A stretch of 64,000 bases of DNA from Triplophysa rosa (GCF_024868665.1 NC_079908.1:6412466-6476465); one strand, 5' to 3'. Positions 45,501-54,860 are shown, counted from the stretch's first letter. Numbers and translations: made by a program. The notes: a model not told the origin generated them from the letters alone.

Positions 45501-48500
45501 TCATAATCTTCCTAAATAAAAATGTATGTATATTTTTATGGAACAAAGCAATGCTTAGCTTGAAGGATCAATGTTGAGATTTTAGTGACATCAAGTGGTG
45601 CGGTTGCGAATTGCAACCAATGACTCATTTAACCCCTCCCCTTCGAAGCACTATGTGGCTGACACAGGACTAAGATGTCGTCACGTTTTCACTTCTTTGC
45701 TGAAGGAGATAACATATTTATGAAACACGCTCTGTAGAGCAGCTTGTCCTTTTAGGGCTACTGTAGAAACAACATGGTGAATTCCATGTGTATGTAGATA
45801 GAAATAGCTCAAACTAAGGTAATAAAAACACAACACTTCAAAATGTAAAGTCTTTATACACCTCTGAAAACACCGTTATGTATATTATATTGCATTTCTG
45901 TCAAAAGATCCTCCAAAAAATTACACACTGGTCCTTTAACAACAATGCTTATAGAAATGATGCTTCTTTGTCAGTGACTATGGAAATTGGTCAGAATGTG
46001 CTTCTATCAAAACTAACTAGAGCACCTCGTACCAAAACACACAAAACAGGGTAGAGAGACATGAAAACAGATGCCTTCAGCAATTTTCAGCAGCGTAACT
46101 CATTTTCTCACATTTTGCTTTTCACTTTTACTTACGATTATTTTCCAGCTCGCCATTGGCTAAGCCTATTATTCTCAGTCCGTTTATTCGTCTGTAATGA
46201 AAGGACCCAAGGCCCACTGTGACCTAAGCAAGCCGCACAGCATCCACCCAATTACTCCCGTAAATACGGGCCAAAACGGGACAAAGCGAGACAGGGCCAG
46301 AGTCTATTCAGCTTGGATTGGAGCAATGACCAGGGGGTCACGACCTGCGGCGGCCACAACCGACGCAAAGCTTCTGATAACACCGGCCCTTTAAGCTGCG
46401 AAACTAGAATGGACATGACTGAAAAGATAAGAGATACCACAGAAGCTCTCTTGTTAAATTACATGCACACTATAAAATTGTACTTTACGGCCTATTATCT
46501 CACTGAATGCCTCTTTCTCTGTTTCTTCTCACCGTCTTTCCTTCTTTTATGGACTGCAGATTTTTCACTGCGTTAAGTCAATCTGCACCTGCCACAGTCC
46601 AGCGTCTCAAACCTGTAATAATTTCTTCTTTTTGCCTCATGCGAAAGGTAGCGAATAAAAAGCCGTGAAACCCGCAATGACAGCGTAGCATCACAAGGAC
46701 AGAAATGCTGCGTGCCAAATACTGCAGCAGCTGAAGTCCAAATTGTTACCTGCCAAGCCGGCTAATGAAAAAAGATTGAATTTTACTTCTGCATGAATGG
46801 TACAGTGTGCGTATGCAAAATACTATAAAGACAAAAGGTCAAAATGTTACATTCGACATCTATTTGCACGGAACAGAGGCTGGAATGTATGAAAAACGCA
46901 ATGTCTGAGGAAAAAAGCTAGTCGAATGAATCAACCATCAGTCAAAATAAATACAATGGCAGTTGACAGGGGTCTCATTACTCAATGAAGTTGTCATATT
47001 TTCATTCTCATATTTAAATAAAGGAAATAACATCCTATTGGACGAACTACGGTTTCTGACCAATTCCTTGCCATTTAAGGACATTGCTAACCTTAAAACC
47101 TCTGCAAACTACAAGAAATCTCTCCAAAAGCTTGACTTCCAAAGACATAGCAAACCAAAAGGAATGCATTTATCCCATGCAATGTAACTGCTTCAAAAAC
47201 TGTTTCAGAAACATATTATAAGATCGAAAAAACGAATCAAAAACATGTTCTCCTAGACTAAGTTAATACACAGGCAGCCCTCCGGTGTTCAGTAGTTCGC
47301 CCTCATTTTGATTGATTGCTGTCAATGCGTCGTCCTTGTTCGTCACAGAAAGCTTAATAAGCCACAACACATGTCACTTATGTCTGTGCTGGTGACCTCA
47401 CTTATGTTTGCTCCATCAGCAGAACAGACAGGAACGAGGCGGTAATGCGTGTGCGCGGATTCTTCTGGAGGAGCGAGTTCCCCCACAGGCCATTTATTGC
47501 TCATTATTTTCTGCTAAATGTGCATTCCCTGCCATATCTGACCCACTATCTAACATTCTCCTCTTCGTGTTCGCCTCCTGCTTGGGGTATTGGCGTTGCG
47601 CTTCACATGTTTGTTTTAGTTAATGAGAATCTACTGTAATTAGATTTTGATGAGCATCCGTGCATCGATCAGCGCAGGAAGAGTGCCCGCGCGACAGAGG
47701 GAGGTGCCAACTGCACGCGCATTGATCTTTTGTCCGCACGCATGCGACGACGCTCGGATCTGGCGCTCGTCTTAATGAACCGTTTTAGCGCTGATGAAAA
47801 CGTACTTTACAACAGCAGCGTTTTTTCTGAACGGTCCTCAAATGCTACATAGAGAGCAGGGGCATATTTTGTTGCGACATTTAAAGCAGACAAAGGAAGA
47901 AAATAACACTTGAATTGCGTGTAATTGCTCTAAGCTTTCAGAACAAACGCAGAGAGTGATTATTCTCTCGAGAGATTTCGTAATGAGTGCTGTGATCTTT
48001 GAAAAGCGGCACGCCAGGGCAGGTCGAGTTTTATCCGGAACGTTATTACAGAAGGATGACATGGGTCTAATGTATAACTCTTATCATTTTCCACCATAAC
48101 GCAGACCAATAAAAACGGTGAAGCAATGTATCTGATTGTATTCCACAAGCCAGCAATAATAGAGAACATTCGTCTGTATTTAGACAGTGAGGCGACGGCT
48201 CCTGATAGCCTCTCAAGGAACATCAACTGTATTCAAAGCATTTATTAGCCTGTAAAAGAATGGCTCGCAGCGAAATGTCAATTTCCTCCTCCTGTTGTTC
48301 CAAACTCTTGCCGTTACTGTTTTTTTCCAGTGAAACACAAAATTAGAAAAGTAGCCATTGCCATACAAATAGTACCAAAAGACAGAAAAAGTCAGGTGAC
48401 TCAAGATAGCCAAATTGCATCAACGTTTATAAAAAGGCATGTTCACCCAAATATAAAAGTTATGTCATTTGCTCATTATAATGTCATTTAAAACTACATG

Positions 48501-50268
48501 AATATTTCTTTTGTAGAACACAAACAAAGATATTTTGAGAAATGTCTTAGTGGTTTTGTGTCCATATAATGGAAGTTAATAGGTTCGACAAAAGAATGTC
48601 CAAGCTTTTAGATGTCATCAAAAATATTAAAATTTTACGCACAGAGGTCTTGAGGGCGAGTAAATATTGACAGAATTAATTTTTTTGGTGAACTAACCCT
48701 TTAAATGTCGATCTGTTGCTTCGGAACACATTATTTTATTTATATCTTTATGGAGTTTGACAGCACAAGGGTCACCAAACATTGTCATTGTATTTGAAAA
48801 ACAAATGTTTTACAAACATAACAGCCTGGCTTTTGGGTAAGAATGGGTAAATATTGACCCAGTTTTCATTTGTGGGTGAAATATTCCTACTAAAATTACA
48901 AGGCAGTGGCATCATCATTGTACTACGAGTACTACGTCGATCAAAGGCTGGAATACACTTCAAGACATTTGCTCAGATTTTGCCCAGATTTTCAGTCTGG
49001 ACTTGATGAAGAAAGTCTGCGCTATTCTGCAGTTTTACATTTAGTCATTTAGCAGAAGCTTTTATCCAAAGCGATATTATCGCGTAGTGTGTGATGACCT
49101 GTTTTTCTCTGCAAACTTTCAAAAAGTCTGCAAGTGTGTGATGTCTAGTTTAAAAAAATCTGTTCAGATTTGAAAAGTCCAGCCTTAAAGAGACAGTTCA
49201 CCCAAAAATAAAAATACTGTCATTTACTCACCCTCTTGTCATTTCAAACCTGTCTTACTTTCTTCCTTCCGCAGAACACAAGATATTTTTAAAAAATGTT
49301 GGTAAACGAACAACGTTGGTACGCATTAACTTGCATTGGTTTTGTGTTCATACAATGGACGTCAATGGGTTTCAATGTTGTTTGGTTACCAACGTTCTTC
49401 AAAATATCTTCTATTGTGTTCTGCAGAAGAAAGTCATACAGGTTTGGAATGACAAGAGGGCAAATAAATGATAACAGAATTTTTATTTTTGGGTGAATAA
49501 GGCCTTTAATACTACAAGTAGAAATGACACAGACACAAATAGAACTGTCACCACAACTTTCTATACAAAGCAACCATAAGCTATATAGTACTTCTTTAAT
49601 AAGCAGAGTTTAAAATGTTTCCGATTTTCTCTCCCCATTTGGATGTTTCCTCAATGCCTCGTGACTGTCATTACAACTGTAAGCGATGCATTTAAAAAGC
49701 GGAAATCCAAATCGTACCCACCCTTCTCCTCCGCCGTTGGAAACATCTTAGAGAGGTACTCTATAATCTGCTGTCAGCCGCAAGCAAGTGGTAAGAAAAA
49801 CTAAATTTAGGCATAACTGGAGTTTGCACAAATGTCATGCTTTATTCCCCCTCCTTTTATAGCTCCAGACAGAGGCACGTGCCGCGCTAGCTGGAGAGAA
49901 ATCCTTTTTTTTCAGGCAATCTTTGATCATTACGCTCCATGTGGGAAATTGTAATCGACATGCAATCATCTCCCAATGCAGCGCGCTAGCACGCTGCTGA
50001 ATGCGACATCTTCTGCAGCTGTACTGTAGTTAAGAGGTTGGTGTTAATGATTTGGATAATGCTAGAAGATGAACAGTGTATTTCAAAAACATACTTTATG
50101 AAAAATAAAACATTTGATTTGGCTGTAATTTGGAACATTATGTTCTCCATCAGTTTTAGAATTTCATTTACTGCTTTGACAGTCAATGATCTTACCGTAA
50201 CTCTTTGAAAGGCTCGGCCCTCACGTGCGGAGTCTCCACCGAGCTGCTGAACACGGCCCCCTCGGCTC
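33348..50268 (-). CDS. sgcd: Delta-sarcoglycan gene, last three coding exons
   Basis: Delta-sarcoglycan is a type II single-pass membrane glycoprotein of muscle. It is a core subunit of the sarcoglycan part of the dystrophin-glycoprotein complex, which protects the sarcolemma during contraction. The window holds three exons on the minus strand, at 50196-50268, 38542-38665 and 33348-33521, separated by introns of 11,530 and 5,020 bp. All have AG acceptors and GT donors, and the phases join without a break (CG|A for Arg, then GAG|ATC). Together they encode the C-terminal extracellular part: the [16 protein letters not shown] block, the [16 protein letters not shown] block and a cysteine cluster ending VCL. 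These residues (for example [30 protein letters not shown]) fit the delta paralogue better than gamma or zeta. The cytoplasmic tail, transmembrane helix and first extracellular part lie beyond 64000. Confidence 0.9.
33935..34664. mobile_element. Long palindromic MITE in sgcd intron
   Basis: The left arm (33935-about 34190) and right arm (about 34410-34664) are inverted copies of about 230-250 bp. Examples are AAAGAACGGCTCGACACGGC versus CGTATCGAACCGTTCTTTGA, CTTCTGGAAGAACAATGCGG versus GCATTGTTCTTCCAGAAGAA, and CTCACCCTCAAGGCATCCTA versus AGGATGCCTTGAGGGTGAGT. The ends are TTTAAAGCAGTAGTTCAG and ATATCCCTTTAAA. The middle holds TTAACGTTAATGTCTAGCTT. No coding capacity. Confidence 0.9.
34665..35645. 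other. sgcd intron sequence, nothing else recognised
   Basis: No further exon or repeat end supported. The short frame at 35386-35592 has no recognisable domain. Confidence 0.4.
35646..37132. mobile_element. 1.5-kb TIR element in sgcd intron
   Basis: The left end GGCCCTTTGGTTTACACCTG, with TTAAGGTGTGTTTTGGTTGA, is inverted at the right as TCAACCAAAACGCACCTTAA and GGGTGTAAACCGGGCC. Similarity extends about 60 bp, including ACAAGTGGAC versus CCCACTTGTA. The interior is G+C-rich in part (35830-36480). Its longest frames (35842-36255 plus, 36580-36885 plus) show no transposase motif. Superfamily not assigned. Confidence 0.75.
37304..37963. mobile_element. GGTTCTT/AAGAACC MITE split by a hAT insertion
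   Basis: The left end ACATTCTTAAAAATAAAGGT and the right end GCCTTTATTTTAAGAGTGC are inverted copies. The interior has many AAGAACC and GGTTCTT words (for example CCATAAAGAACCTTTAACAT and GGTTCTTTGTGG), typical of a common cyprinid MITE. It is interrupted at 37486-37867. Confidence 0.8.
37486..37867. mobile_element. hAT MITE with CAGGGGTTTTCAAACT ends, nested
   Basis: The ends CAGGGGTTTTCAAACT (37486) and AGTTTGAAAACCCCTG (ending 37867) form a 16-bp inverted repeat, with subterminal GGGGTCC words on both sides. The flanks are a perfect 8-bp duplication, CTTTAAAT (37478-37485 and 37868-37875). Length 382 bp, with no transposase. Confidence 0.93.
38542..38665 (-). CDS. sgcd: sgcd coding exon (second from last), 124 bp
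   Basis: Minus-strand acceptor CCTTTCTGTAG precedes 38665, and the donor is GAG|GTAACG at 38541-38540. One base completes Arg. Then come 41 codons: [20 protein letters not shown], then [20 protein letters not shown] and a final E. The intron falls exactly between codons at its 3' end. LESPTRSL is shared by all three paralogues. MEAPKGV and LRLESKDGE favour delta. Confidence 0.93.
39114..39595. mobile_element. Tc1/mariner-like MITE with ACAGCCGCGG ends, copy B
   Basis: TACAGCCGCGGAAC (39114) and TTTTCCGCGGCTGTA (39595) are inverted ends flanked by TA (39112-39113 and 39596-39597). Length 482 bp. The subterminal AATTAAGAGATCATTCC is partly inverted at the right. No coding capacity. Related copies are at 28084-28606 and from 63883 to the window end. 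It lies in the 11.5-kb sgcd intron. Confidence 0.88.
41154..41365 (+). pseudogene. First exon of a DNA-transposon protein (rightward)
   Basis: The ATG at 41154 opens about 70 codons that end in ...CFLLD and TG, directly before a consensus donor (TG|GTAAGA at 41365/41366). The frame without splicing stops at once (TGG TAA), which supports a real exon edge. The protein starts [16 protein letters not shown]. It has a strongly basic run ([18 protein letters not shown]), then [14 protein letters not shown] and [11 protein letters not shown] recall similar basic-plus-FLLD segments in uncharacterised fish transposon proteins, but I cannot name the family. No following exon is present in the element. 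The basic stretch would suit nuclear import or DNA binding; that is inference. Confidence 0.55.
41759..41817 (-). pseudogene. First exon of a second transposon protein (leftward)
   Basis: On the minus strand, an ATG at 41817 begins 19 codons reading [19 protein letters not shown] plus AG, followed by the donor GTAAGG at 41758. It is short and acidic/serine-rich, like many protein N-termini, and has no domain. The case rests on position (mirror of the rightward exon), the donor sequence and the partial retention of ATGTCGTC in the short relative at 45674-45681. No downstream exon is present. Confidence 0.45.
42296..42425. repeat. Fragment of the ACCACAAAACCAGTCAT repeat family
   Basis: TTTGACCACAAAACCAGTCA and GATAGGACAATGTTTGGCCA, then AGATACAACTATTTGAAAAA. 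These match parts of the fuller copy at 44813-45251 (GATAGGACAAT-like, CTGAGATACAACCGTTT). Confidence 0.6.
42673..42838. repeat. Small MITE with GGCCACTTTGTAAGATGTAA ends
   Basis: GGCCACTTTGTAAGATGTAA (from 42676) is inverted as TTTACATCTTGCAAAGTGGTC (to about 42837). The interior has CTGTTTCAGTTTTTTAACAC. A decayed relative of one end is at about 52195-52260 (GTTAAAAAACTGAAACAG and CCGAAGTGGTCTATAG). Confidence 0.7.
42839..43558. other. sgcd intron sequence, nothing else recognised
   Basis: AT-rich, with no supported exon or repeat end. Confidence 0.35.
43559..43960. repeat. CpG- and GCGC-rich repeat patch
   Basis: An imperfect tandem array around 43735-43840. GAGAGCTTGTATTGCGCGCA is followed by CGAGGGCTTGTATTGTGTGC, and GCACGCACAGATATAATGCG follows. 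Each is followed by alternating purine-pyrimidine GCAC/GCGC words. Four overlapping frames on both strands run through it, a by-product of the repeats. It is probably part of a mobile element whose ends I could not find. Confidence 0.5.
44033..44095 (-). repeat. LINE/SINE 3'-tail fragment
   Basis: TTACATTTACATGTAGTCAT and TTAGCAGACGCCTTAACCAA match, with a few changes, the 3' end of the L2-like LINE at 16860-16910. Only the tail is present, so this is a 5'-truncated copy of the LINE or of a SINE sharing that tail. Confidence 0.75.
44471..44629. repeat. Partial copy of the GACCCTGGACCACAAAAC repeat
   Basis: TATCTTCATGGAACATGATC and CTTTACTTAATATTC, through GGTTTTGTGGTCCAGGGTCA. This is a right-end fragment closely similar to the right part of 44813-45251. 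Confidence 0.75.
44813..45251. mobile_element. MITE with ATGTGACCCTGGACAACAAA ends
   Basis: TATGTGACCCTGGACAACAA (44813) is inverted at the right as GTTTTGTGATCCAGGGTTAC. The element is 439 bp with no coding capacity. A second copy of its right part lies 340 bp to the left (44471-44629), and a decayed fragment is at 42296-42425. The sequence just left of it (GAAAATCGCAATGATGGGGA, about 44780) recurs just right of it (about 45296), a local duplication. Confidence 0.8.
45561..45939 (-). mobile_element. Short relative of the two-ORF transposon, copy B
   Basis: In reverse orientation to 40759-41942. The right end TTACACACTGGTCCTTTAA and the left end TTGAAGGATCAATG are its termini. Shared words, read on the minus strand, are GACAGAAATGCAATATAATA, TTTTTATTACCTTAG, CTACAGAGCG and GTTGCAATTCGCAACC. 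Near 45674 the plus strand still reads ATGTCGTC, the first codons of the leftward exon in the long copy. Confidence 0.72.
45940..48438. other. sgcd intron sequence, nothing else recognised
   Basis: About 2.5 kb without repeat ends or exon signals that I can support. It includes a relatively G+C-rich stretch near 46200-46400 and another near 47650-47770. Open frames there (for example 46197-46394) lack recognisable features. The patches are candidates for conserved non-coding sequence only by base composition. Confidence 0.35.
48439..48714. mobile_element. Palindromic MITE (GTTCACCCAA family), decayed
   Basis: The left end ATGTTCACCCAAATATAAAA and the right end TTTGGTGAACTAACCCTTTA are inverted. 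The interior has GTGGTTTTGTGTCCATATAA and GAGGGCGAGTAAATATTGAC. Same family as 49185-49509, but more diverged. Confidence 0.75.
49036..49076 (-). repeat. LINE/SINE 3'-tail fragment
   Basis: TTACATTTAGTCATTTAGCA, then GAAGCTTTTATCCAAAGCGA. This is the same tail as the L2-like LINE 3' end, truncated after about 40 bp. Confidence 0.75.
49185..49509. mobile_element. Palindromic MITE (GTTCACCCAA family), well preserved
   Basis: TTAAAGAGACAGTTCACCCA at the left is inverted as TTTGGGTGAATAAGGCCTTTAA at the right. The inner arms include CTCTTGTCATTTCAAACCTG versus CAGGTTTGGAATGACAAGAG, and ACGAACAACGTTGG versus CCAACGTTCT. The centre is ACAATGGACGTCAATGGG. A good reference copy for the decayed ones at 15083-15271, 26021-26640 and 48439-48714. 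Confidence 0.85.
50196..50268 (-). CDS. sgcd: sgcd coding exon (third from last), 73 bp
   Basis: Minus-strand acceptor TTGTGCTTACAG precedes 50268, and the donor GTAAG follows 50196. The first two bases finish a glycine codon. It then encodes [20 protein letters not shown] and KEL, and ends with CG, the first two bases of an Arg codon completed in the next exon. The VETP..RA.PF..LR pattern is the most conserved part of the gamma/delta/zeta-sarcoglycan family. It is a small exon inside a large gene; the intron upstream is at least 13.7 kb. Confidence 0.92.
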
Positions 50269-51080
50269 CTGTAAGCACAAAGTAAAACACAAAATGACAT
50301 CAGTCGTCCTCCATACGAATCAGCCGTCCACATGCTGAAATCAATGAGCATAGTCTCTGAAGCTACAGTATTGATCCATATGGTCTGGCTCTGTCCCTGT
50401 GGACATGACCTGAAGTCCAGTCACCGAAACCTTTCAGGCTCTGCTAAAGCAACTGCAGCGAGCGCCACGGGTTGCGACCTCAGATCTGATCAATAGTCTT
50501 GAGTGAGGATTTTGGACGTGCCGCTTGGAATACACAGTGCTAATTGAACCCAACTGCAATGGAGTGGAGAAACACCCAATACAAGCGACAGGCGCATTAA
50601 AACTTTTTAACACCAAAATTTAGGACCTTTAACTGCCCAGCATGGCACGGGTGCTGTAGGAGTGTATGCACAGCTCAAATGTTTCCTATAGAGATGCTCT
50701 CAAATTACGAGTGCCAAACGGCTACCAGGTCTGTCTCAGAGGGGAAGGAAGCCAGGTTTAAGGGTTGCTCCAGGTGGCGTAAGATCTGTCGCCCACATAT
50801 GGTTTGTGTGAAGAGTGTGAAGCTGAAGATGGCTTTATTCCAAGTCTCCAGGAGGGCCTGAGGAGGGTGCGAAACGGGGCTACCCGCTGCTAGTGTTTCT
50901 TTCAATAAGCAGTCTGTCCTCGACTGAGCACGCTTCACCTCAGGCGACTGAAAACAGATCGGGGGGACAAATATGATTCGTGGAAGCTTGCGGGATGCTT
51001 GAGGGGGCTCCTGCTGTAATGCACATCCACACAGGCTTTTAGCCGACATGGGTACACTGTAACATATGAAACGTATAAGA

Positions 51081-51675
51081 GATGAATTCTGGAAAGGTGT
51101 TTAGTCAATTTGATGAATTCTGGAAAGGTGTTTAGCAGTGTTGGGTAAGTTACTATCAAAAAGTAATTAATTACTAGATACTAATTAAATATTCAAAAGT
51201 GTAATTAGATTACTGTAAAAATTACTCTATCCAAAAAGTATTTAGTTACTTATTACTAATTACTTTCTATATCCTATATCAACCTTGATTAGTTAAGTGA
51301 TTCAAGGATAGACATGAAAAAGCTCTTTTAATTCATTCAAATAAATAATATTAAACTACATAAAGTAGTATTATTAACTGACCAAAGTATTACAAATGTG
51401 AGAATTATACATTAAAGCACAGATTTTAAAGTTAGACTTTGAATTTAGCTGTCAATTCCACTATTGCACACACATATATTACAAAAAGTATTTAGTTTAA
51501 TTACATCAAACGTAACTAATTAAATTACAGAAAAAATAAGAGTAATCCCTTACTTTACTTTTTCAAGGGAAAAGTAATTAAATTACAGTAACTAATTACT
51601 TAGTAACTAGTTACACCCAACACTGGTGTTTAGTCAATTTGATGAATTATGGAAAGGTGTTTAGTCAATTTGACC
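51081..51675. repeat. 31-bp tandem repeat, split by a MITE
   Basis: The unit contains GATGAATTCTGGAAAGGTGT and TTAGTCAATTT (31 bp). Nearly two units lie at 51081-51135 and more than one at 51626-51675, with a small change (GAATTATGG). The MITE at 51136-51625 landed in it. Confidence 0.85.
51136..51625. mobile_element. 490-bp hAT-like MITE, copy B
   Basis: Ends CAGTGTTGGGTAAGTTACT and AGTTACACCCAACACTG, flanked by a perfect 8-bp duplication, GTGTTTAG (51128-51135 and 51626-51633). It is collinear with copy A at 24353-24845 throughout, with scattered single-base changes only. Confidence 0.94.
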
Positions 51676-52194
51676 TCAGAAACAAACATTCAAAAAATGA
51701 TTTTGGAATTTTGTTAGTTTTGCTTGATAAATATTGTGCTGTATAACACATTTGTATTGGTTTCTTGTTCAAACACAATTGCAATGCGTAATATTGATAT
51801 AAATAGTTGAGTCTTTGATATAACGTAAATGTTTCTTTTTGTTCTTTTTTCTAAGAGCTTGTAACTGCAGGTATGTCAAGATTCATGAGCATTTTTTAAA
51901 TATTCTTGTACTTCCTGCCAGCACCATGTATTACGCGTGGTAAAAGAAGAATCCACTCAACACAAATCAATTATTTTAATTTTAATTATTTTATTTTTAA
52001 TTGTATCTTAATTTTATATATCATAGGATAGCTATGGGTTTGATTTTTGGGAATGTACAGTATACGTAAATCACTTTACAAAATGTATTGGTCCAAAGCA
52101 CTTCCAGTTTCAGGTTTTAAAATATATTTGTTTAACATTTTTAATTCTGTTATTAATGTTCTGTTGATAGTATTTTATTCAAATGTTTGTGTAG
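51676..52194. other. sgcd intron sequence, nothing else recognised
   Basis: AT-rich, with no supported exon or repeat end. Confidence 0.35.
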
Positions 52195-52264
52195 TGTTAA
52201 AAAACTGAAACAGGGAGTTCTTCTAGACCAGTGCTGTTTACGTCTTCCGAAGTGGTCTATAGCT

Positions 52265-53525
52265 ATGGAGCGATTTTAGTCTCATTAATTATTCACACAT
52301 AAAACACGATGTACACTTGCGTAGCCAGTTTCACAGGCATAAAACCTAATTCACGTGCACAAATTATATATGTACATTCACAGAAAACAATTCACGTGCG
52401 TAAAATAAAATTATATTCTCATAAAATATGATTCACAAACACTTAATACAATTCACAGACGTACAACTGTGCACAAATATTTCGAAAGTTTAAAATGTAC
52501 AAGTTTATCATTGAATGTGAATGTGCAAATCATCACTCACGTGTGAATCGCCCTGGATTTATGTGTGTGTATTTTGAGACTCTCTTGGCAGCGCTGTCCC
52601 TCCCACTTGAGTTGTCATCCTGTTTAGCCAATCAGATTCAACCTTACCCAATCATAATCGTGGAGAGCATAGAACTCAAGGAGCACTAGTGTTAGCACGA
52701 AAGGCTTGTTTGTACAGCTTAGCAAATCTACTCTCTGAGCTGTGATGCTGTATTAAAACATAATACAGCCACGCAATAAATCTGTTTATATTAACTTATT
52801 TTGTAGAAAAAAAGTATGAAATAGTGAGTGAACATGACCACTTAAAACTACACAACCAGCAGTCACTTCCACTGAACTGCAAAAATCCGTCTGGGTAACA
52901 AACTGTGCCTGATAGATGAGATGTGTTCATGTTTGTATGTCCATACAATGTATGTTTTAAATGAACAAGGGGAAACAAGGACAATAAATGAATAGTTCTT
53001 TGAAACATTGTTTTGTATGGGCGCATAGATTTGTAGCTAGCCGCCTTTTGGAAAATATCTTGCTTAAGGGGGCTGAAAAATCACTAAATTGGCAACACAG
53101 GAAGTAAGTCAAACTGCGCAAAAGGTGCGCAGAGCCGTTTTCCTTGAGTCCTGTGCTCTCCGCGTTTGTGATTGGTTGAATGGTAAGGTTGAATCTGATT
53201 AGCTAAAGAGTATGACAACCCACGTGGGAGGGGTTGCGCTGCCAGGAGAGTCTCAAAAAACACACACACACACACACACACACACATCCAAGGCGATTCA
53301 CACGTGATAAACGTGTTCACATAACACGATAAACGTGTACATTTTAAACTTCGAAATATTTGTGTTTGCGAAACGTACTTTATGAGAAAATATGCACATG
53401 ATTTGCTTTTTGTAAATGTATATTTATACTTGCACTTAAATTAGGTTTTATTCATGTGAAACTGTTTACGCGTGTGTGTATCTTGTTTTACATGTGAATA
53501 ATTAATGAGACTAAAATCGCTCCAT
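52265..53525. mobile_element. 1.26-kb palindromic element with arms of about 430 bp
   Basis: The left arm from ATGGAGCGATTTTAGTCTCA (52265) is inverted at the right to end TGAGACTAAAATCGCTCCAT (53525). The inner arms correspond up to about 52690 and 53090. For example, GCCAATCAGATTCAACCTTA is matched in reverse by TAAGGTTGAATCTGATTAGC, and CACGTGTGAATCGCC by GGCGATTCACACGTG. The flanks are CTATAGCT and ATATAGCT (8 bp, one change). The 400-bp centre is unique. There is no transposase; the two mirror open frames (52495-52689 plus, 53084-53320 minus) exist because the arms are inverted copies. Confidence 0.88.
53261..53286. repeat. (CA)13 microsatellite in one palindrome arm
   Basis: Thirteen CA units in the right arm. 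The mirror place in the left arm (about 52561-52570) has only a short TGTGTGTGT run. Confidence 0.9.
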
Positions 53526-53599
53526 ATATAGCTTGAAGACATTGTCACATAAATTTATTTTAATCCATAATTTACTCACCACCATGCCATCTTAAGTGT

Positions 53600-53745
53600 A
53601 TATGACTTGCTAGAAAACTACACGTATAATGGCGGCACGTTGGCTTCATGTATCTCAAGGACAAATCTCATTGGTTCTAGCGTGAATTGACATAGAGTAT
53701 GAGAAGCCAGTATGCTGCCGTTACATGTGTAGTTTTCTCATCTAT
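53600..53745. repeat. Hairpin repeat (ACTACACGTATAATGGCGGC)
   Basis: AGAAAACTACACGTATAATG with GCGGCACGTTGGCTTC (about 53613-53648) is inverted as GAAGCCAGTATGCTGCCGTT with ACATGTGTAGTTTTCT (about 53702-53737). Probably the centre of a palindromic MITE. Confidence 0.7.
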
Positions 53746-53782
53746 ACACTAAAATATTATTTGTTTTTTGGGGGTTTTCTGG

Positions 53783-53905
53783 TTACCCTAAAATTTTGAG
53801 TTAATTTAACTTAAAAAATATTAGTTAACTCAATGAATTTGATGCAAACAAATATTTTTAAGTTTAAATAACTTTTATTAATAAACATTTGTTTACAGTG
53901 TAAAC
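53783..53905. repeat. AT-rich repeat ending TTTACAGTGTA
   Basis: Contains AAAATTTTGAGTTAATTTAA and TTAGTTAACTCAATGAATTT, and ends TTGTTTACAGTGTAAACG. Related to 27361-27545 in reverse-end arrangement. Confidence 0.5.
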
Positions 53906-54305
53906 GTTTAAAATCTAACGTGATCTATCTTGGCTAAATACCTCAAAATTGTATTTGTTTTTACTCACAAACATAAAAGTTTTGTGTTTTTTTACTTGTA
54001 CAGCTGCTTTGATACAGTTCAGATTGTAAAAAGTGCTATATAAAAATAAACTTGACTTGACGTATTCCTTCACTTCGCTTCATTTATTAACCCCCTGGAG
54101 TCATATGGATTAGTTTTATAATGGATAAATACGCTTTTTGGAGCTTCAAAAACAGGGGCACTTTCCATTACCAAGCTGCAAAGAGCCATCTTTCAAAATT
54201 AATCAAATTGTGTCCGGCTGAAGAAAGAAAGTCATACACCTAAGGTGGCATGAGGATGGGTAAATTATAGATTAAAACTCATTCTGGACGAATGAACTAT
54301 TTCTT

Positions 54306-54860
54306 TAAAGGGGTGATTTAACGCTGTTTCATGCATTCTGACTTCTTTACAATGTTAAACGTGTTGTCTTCACATGCTTAACATGGTCAACTTGTCAAAA
54401 AACGAGTTGGACGTATTACGTAGTATTTCTGTGCTCGATACACTTATATACAAGCTTTGTATAGGTTTCAGAAAGTTTTTTAGAACACAAAAAAACGTTA
54501 CGTTACAGCTTTTCTTAGTCCCTTATTGGCCAATTCTCCTGGAAAAGCACGCCCATGGCAAGGCAAAAGAAATAGCCGAAAGAAATAGTCAGCTCAAGCA
54601 TCAACCGACGAATGATAGGAATACCCGCTACCATCAAGATTGGCTGCGCTGTGGGCCTGCAGCTGCAGCTCGCTACTTTTGCGATAGTGAGAGAAGTTGA
54701 GGTGTGTTTGTTTGTTCAAGGCATTTCAATGATGTATGTTATATAAACGGTAGATATAACGCTGGATTTGGAGATCTTTGAACCTGATAGATGGAGCGGT
54801 CCCAGCACTTAAAGATGCCGGACATGAACCGCACGCGGTAAGTGAAACTCTGTCATATGT
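54306..54860. repeat. Unclassified fish repeat with AAAGGGGTGATTTAACGC start
   Basis: Starts TTTAAAGGGGTGATTTAACG. It contains AAAAAACGAGTTGGACGTAT, then AGTATTTCTGTGCTCGATAC and AAGCACGCCCATGGCAAGGC. I recognise this word order as an abundant cyprinid element, but I cannot see its right end or coding capacity. Confidence 0.45.

Noticed and set aside
50705..51049. 114-codon minus-strand frame as a further sgcd exon
   Set aside because: Its translation does not resemble the upstream sarcoglycan region, and no acceptor/donor pair in the right phase was seen.
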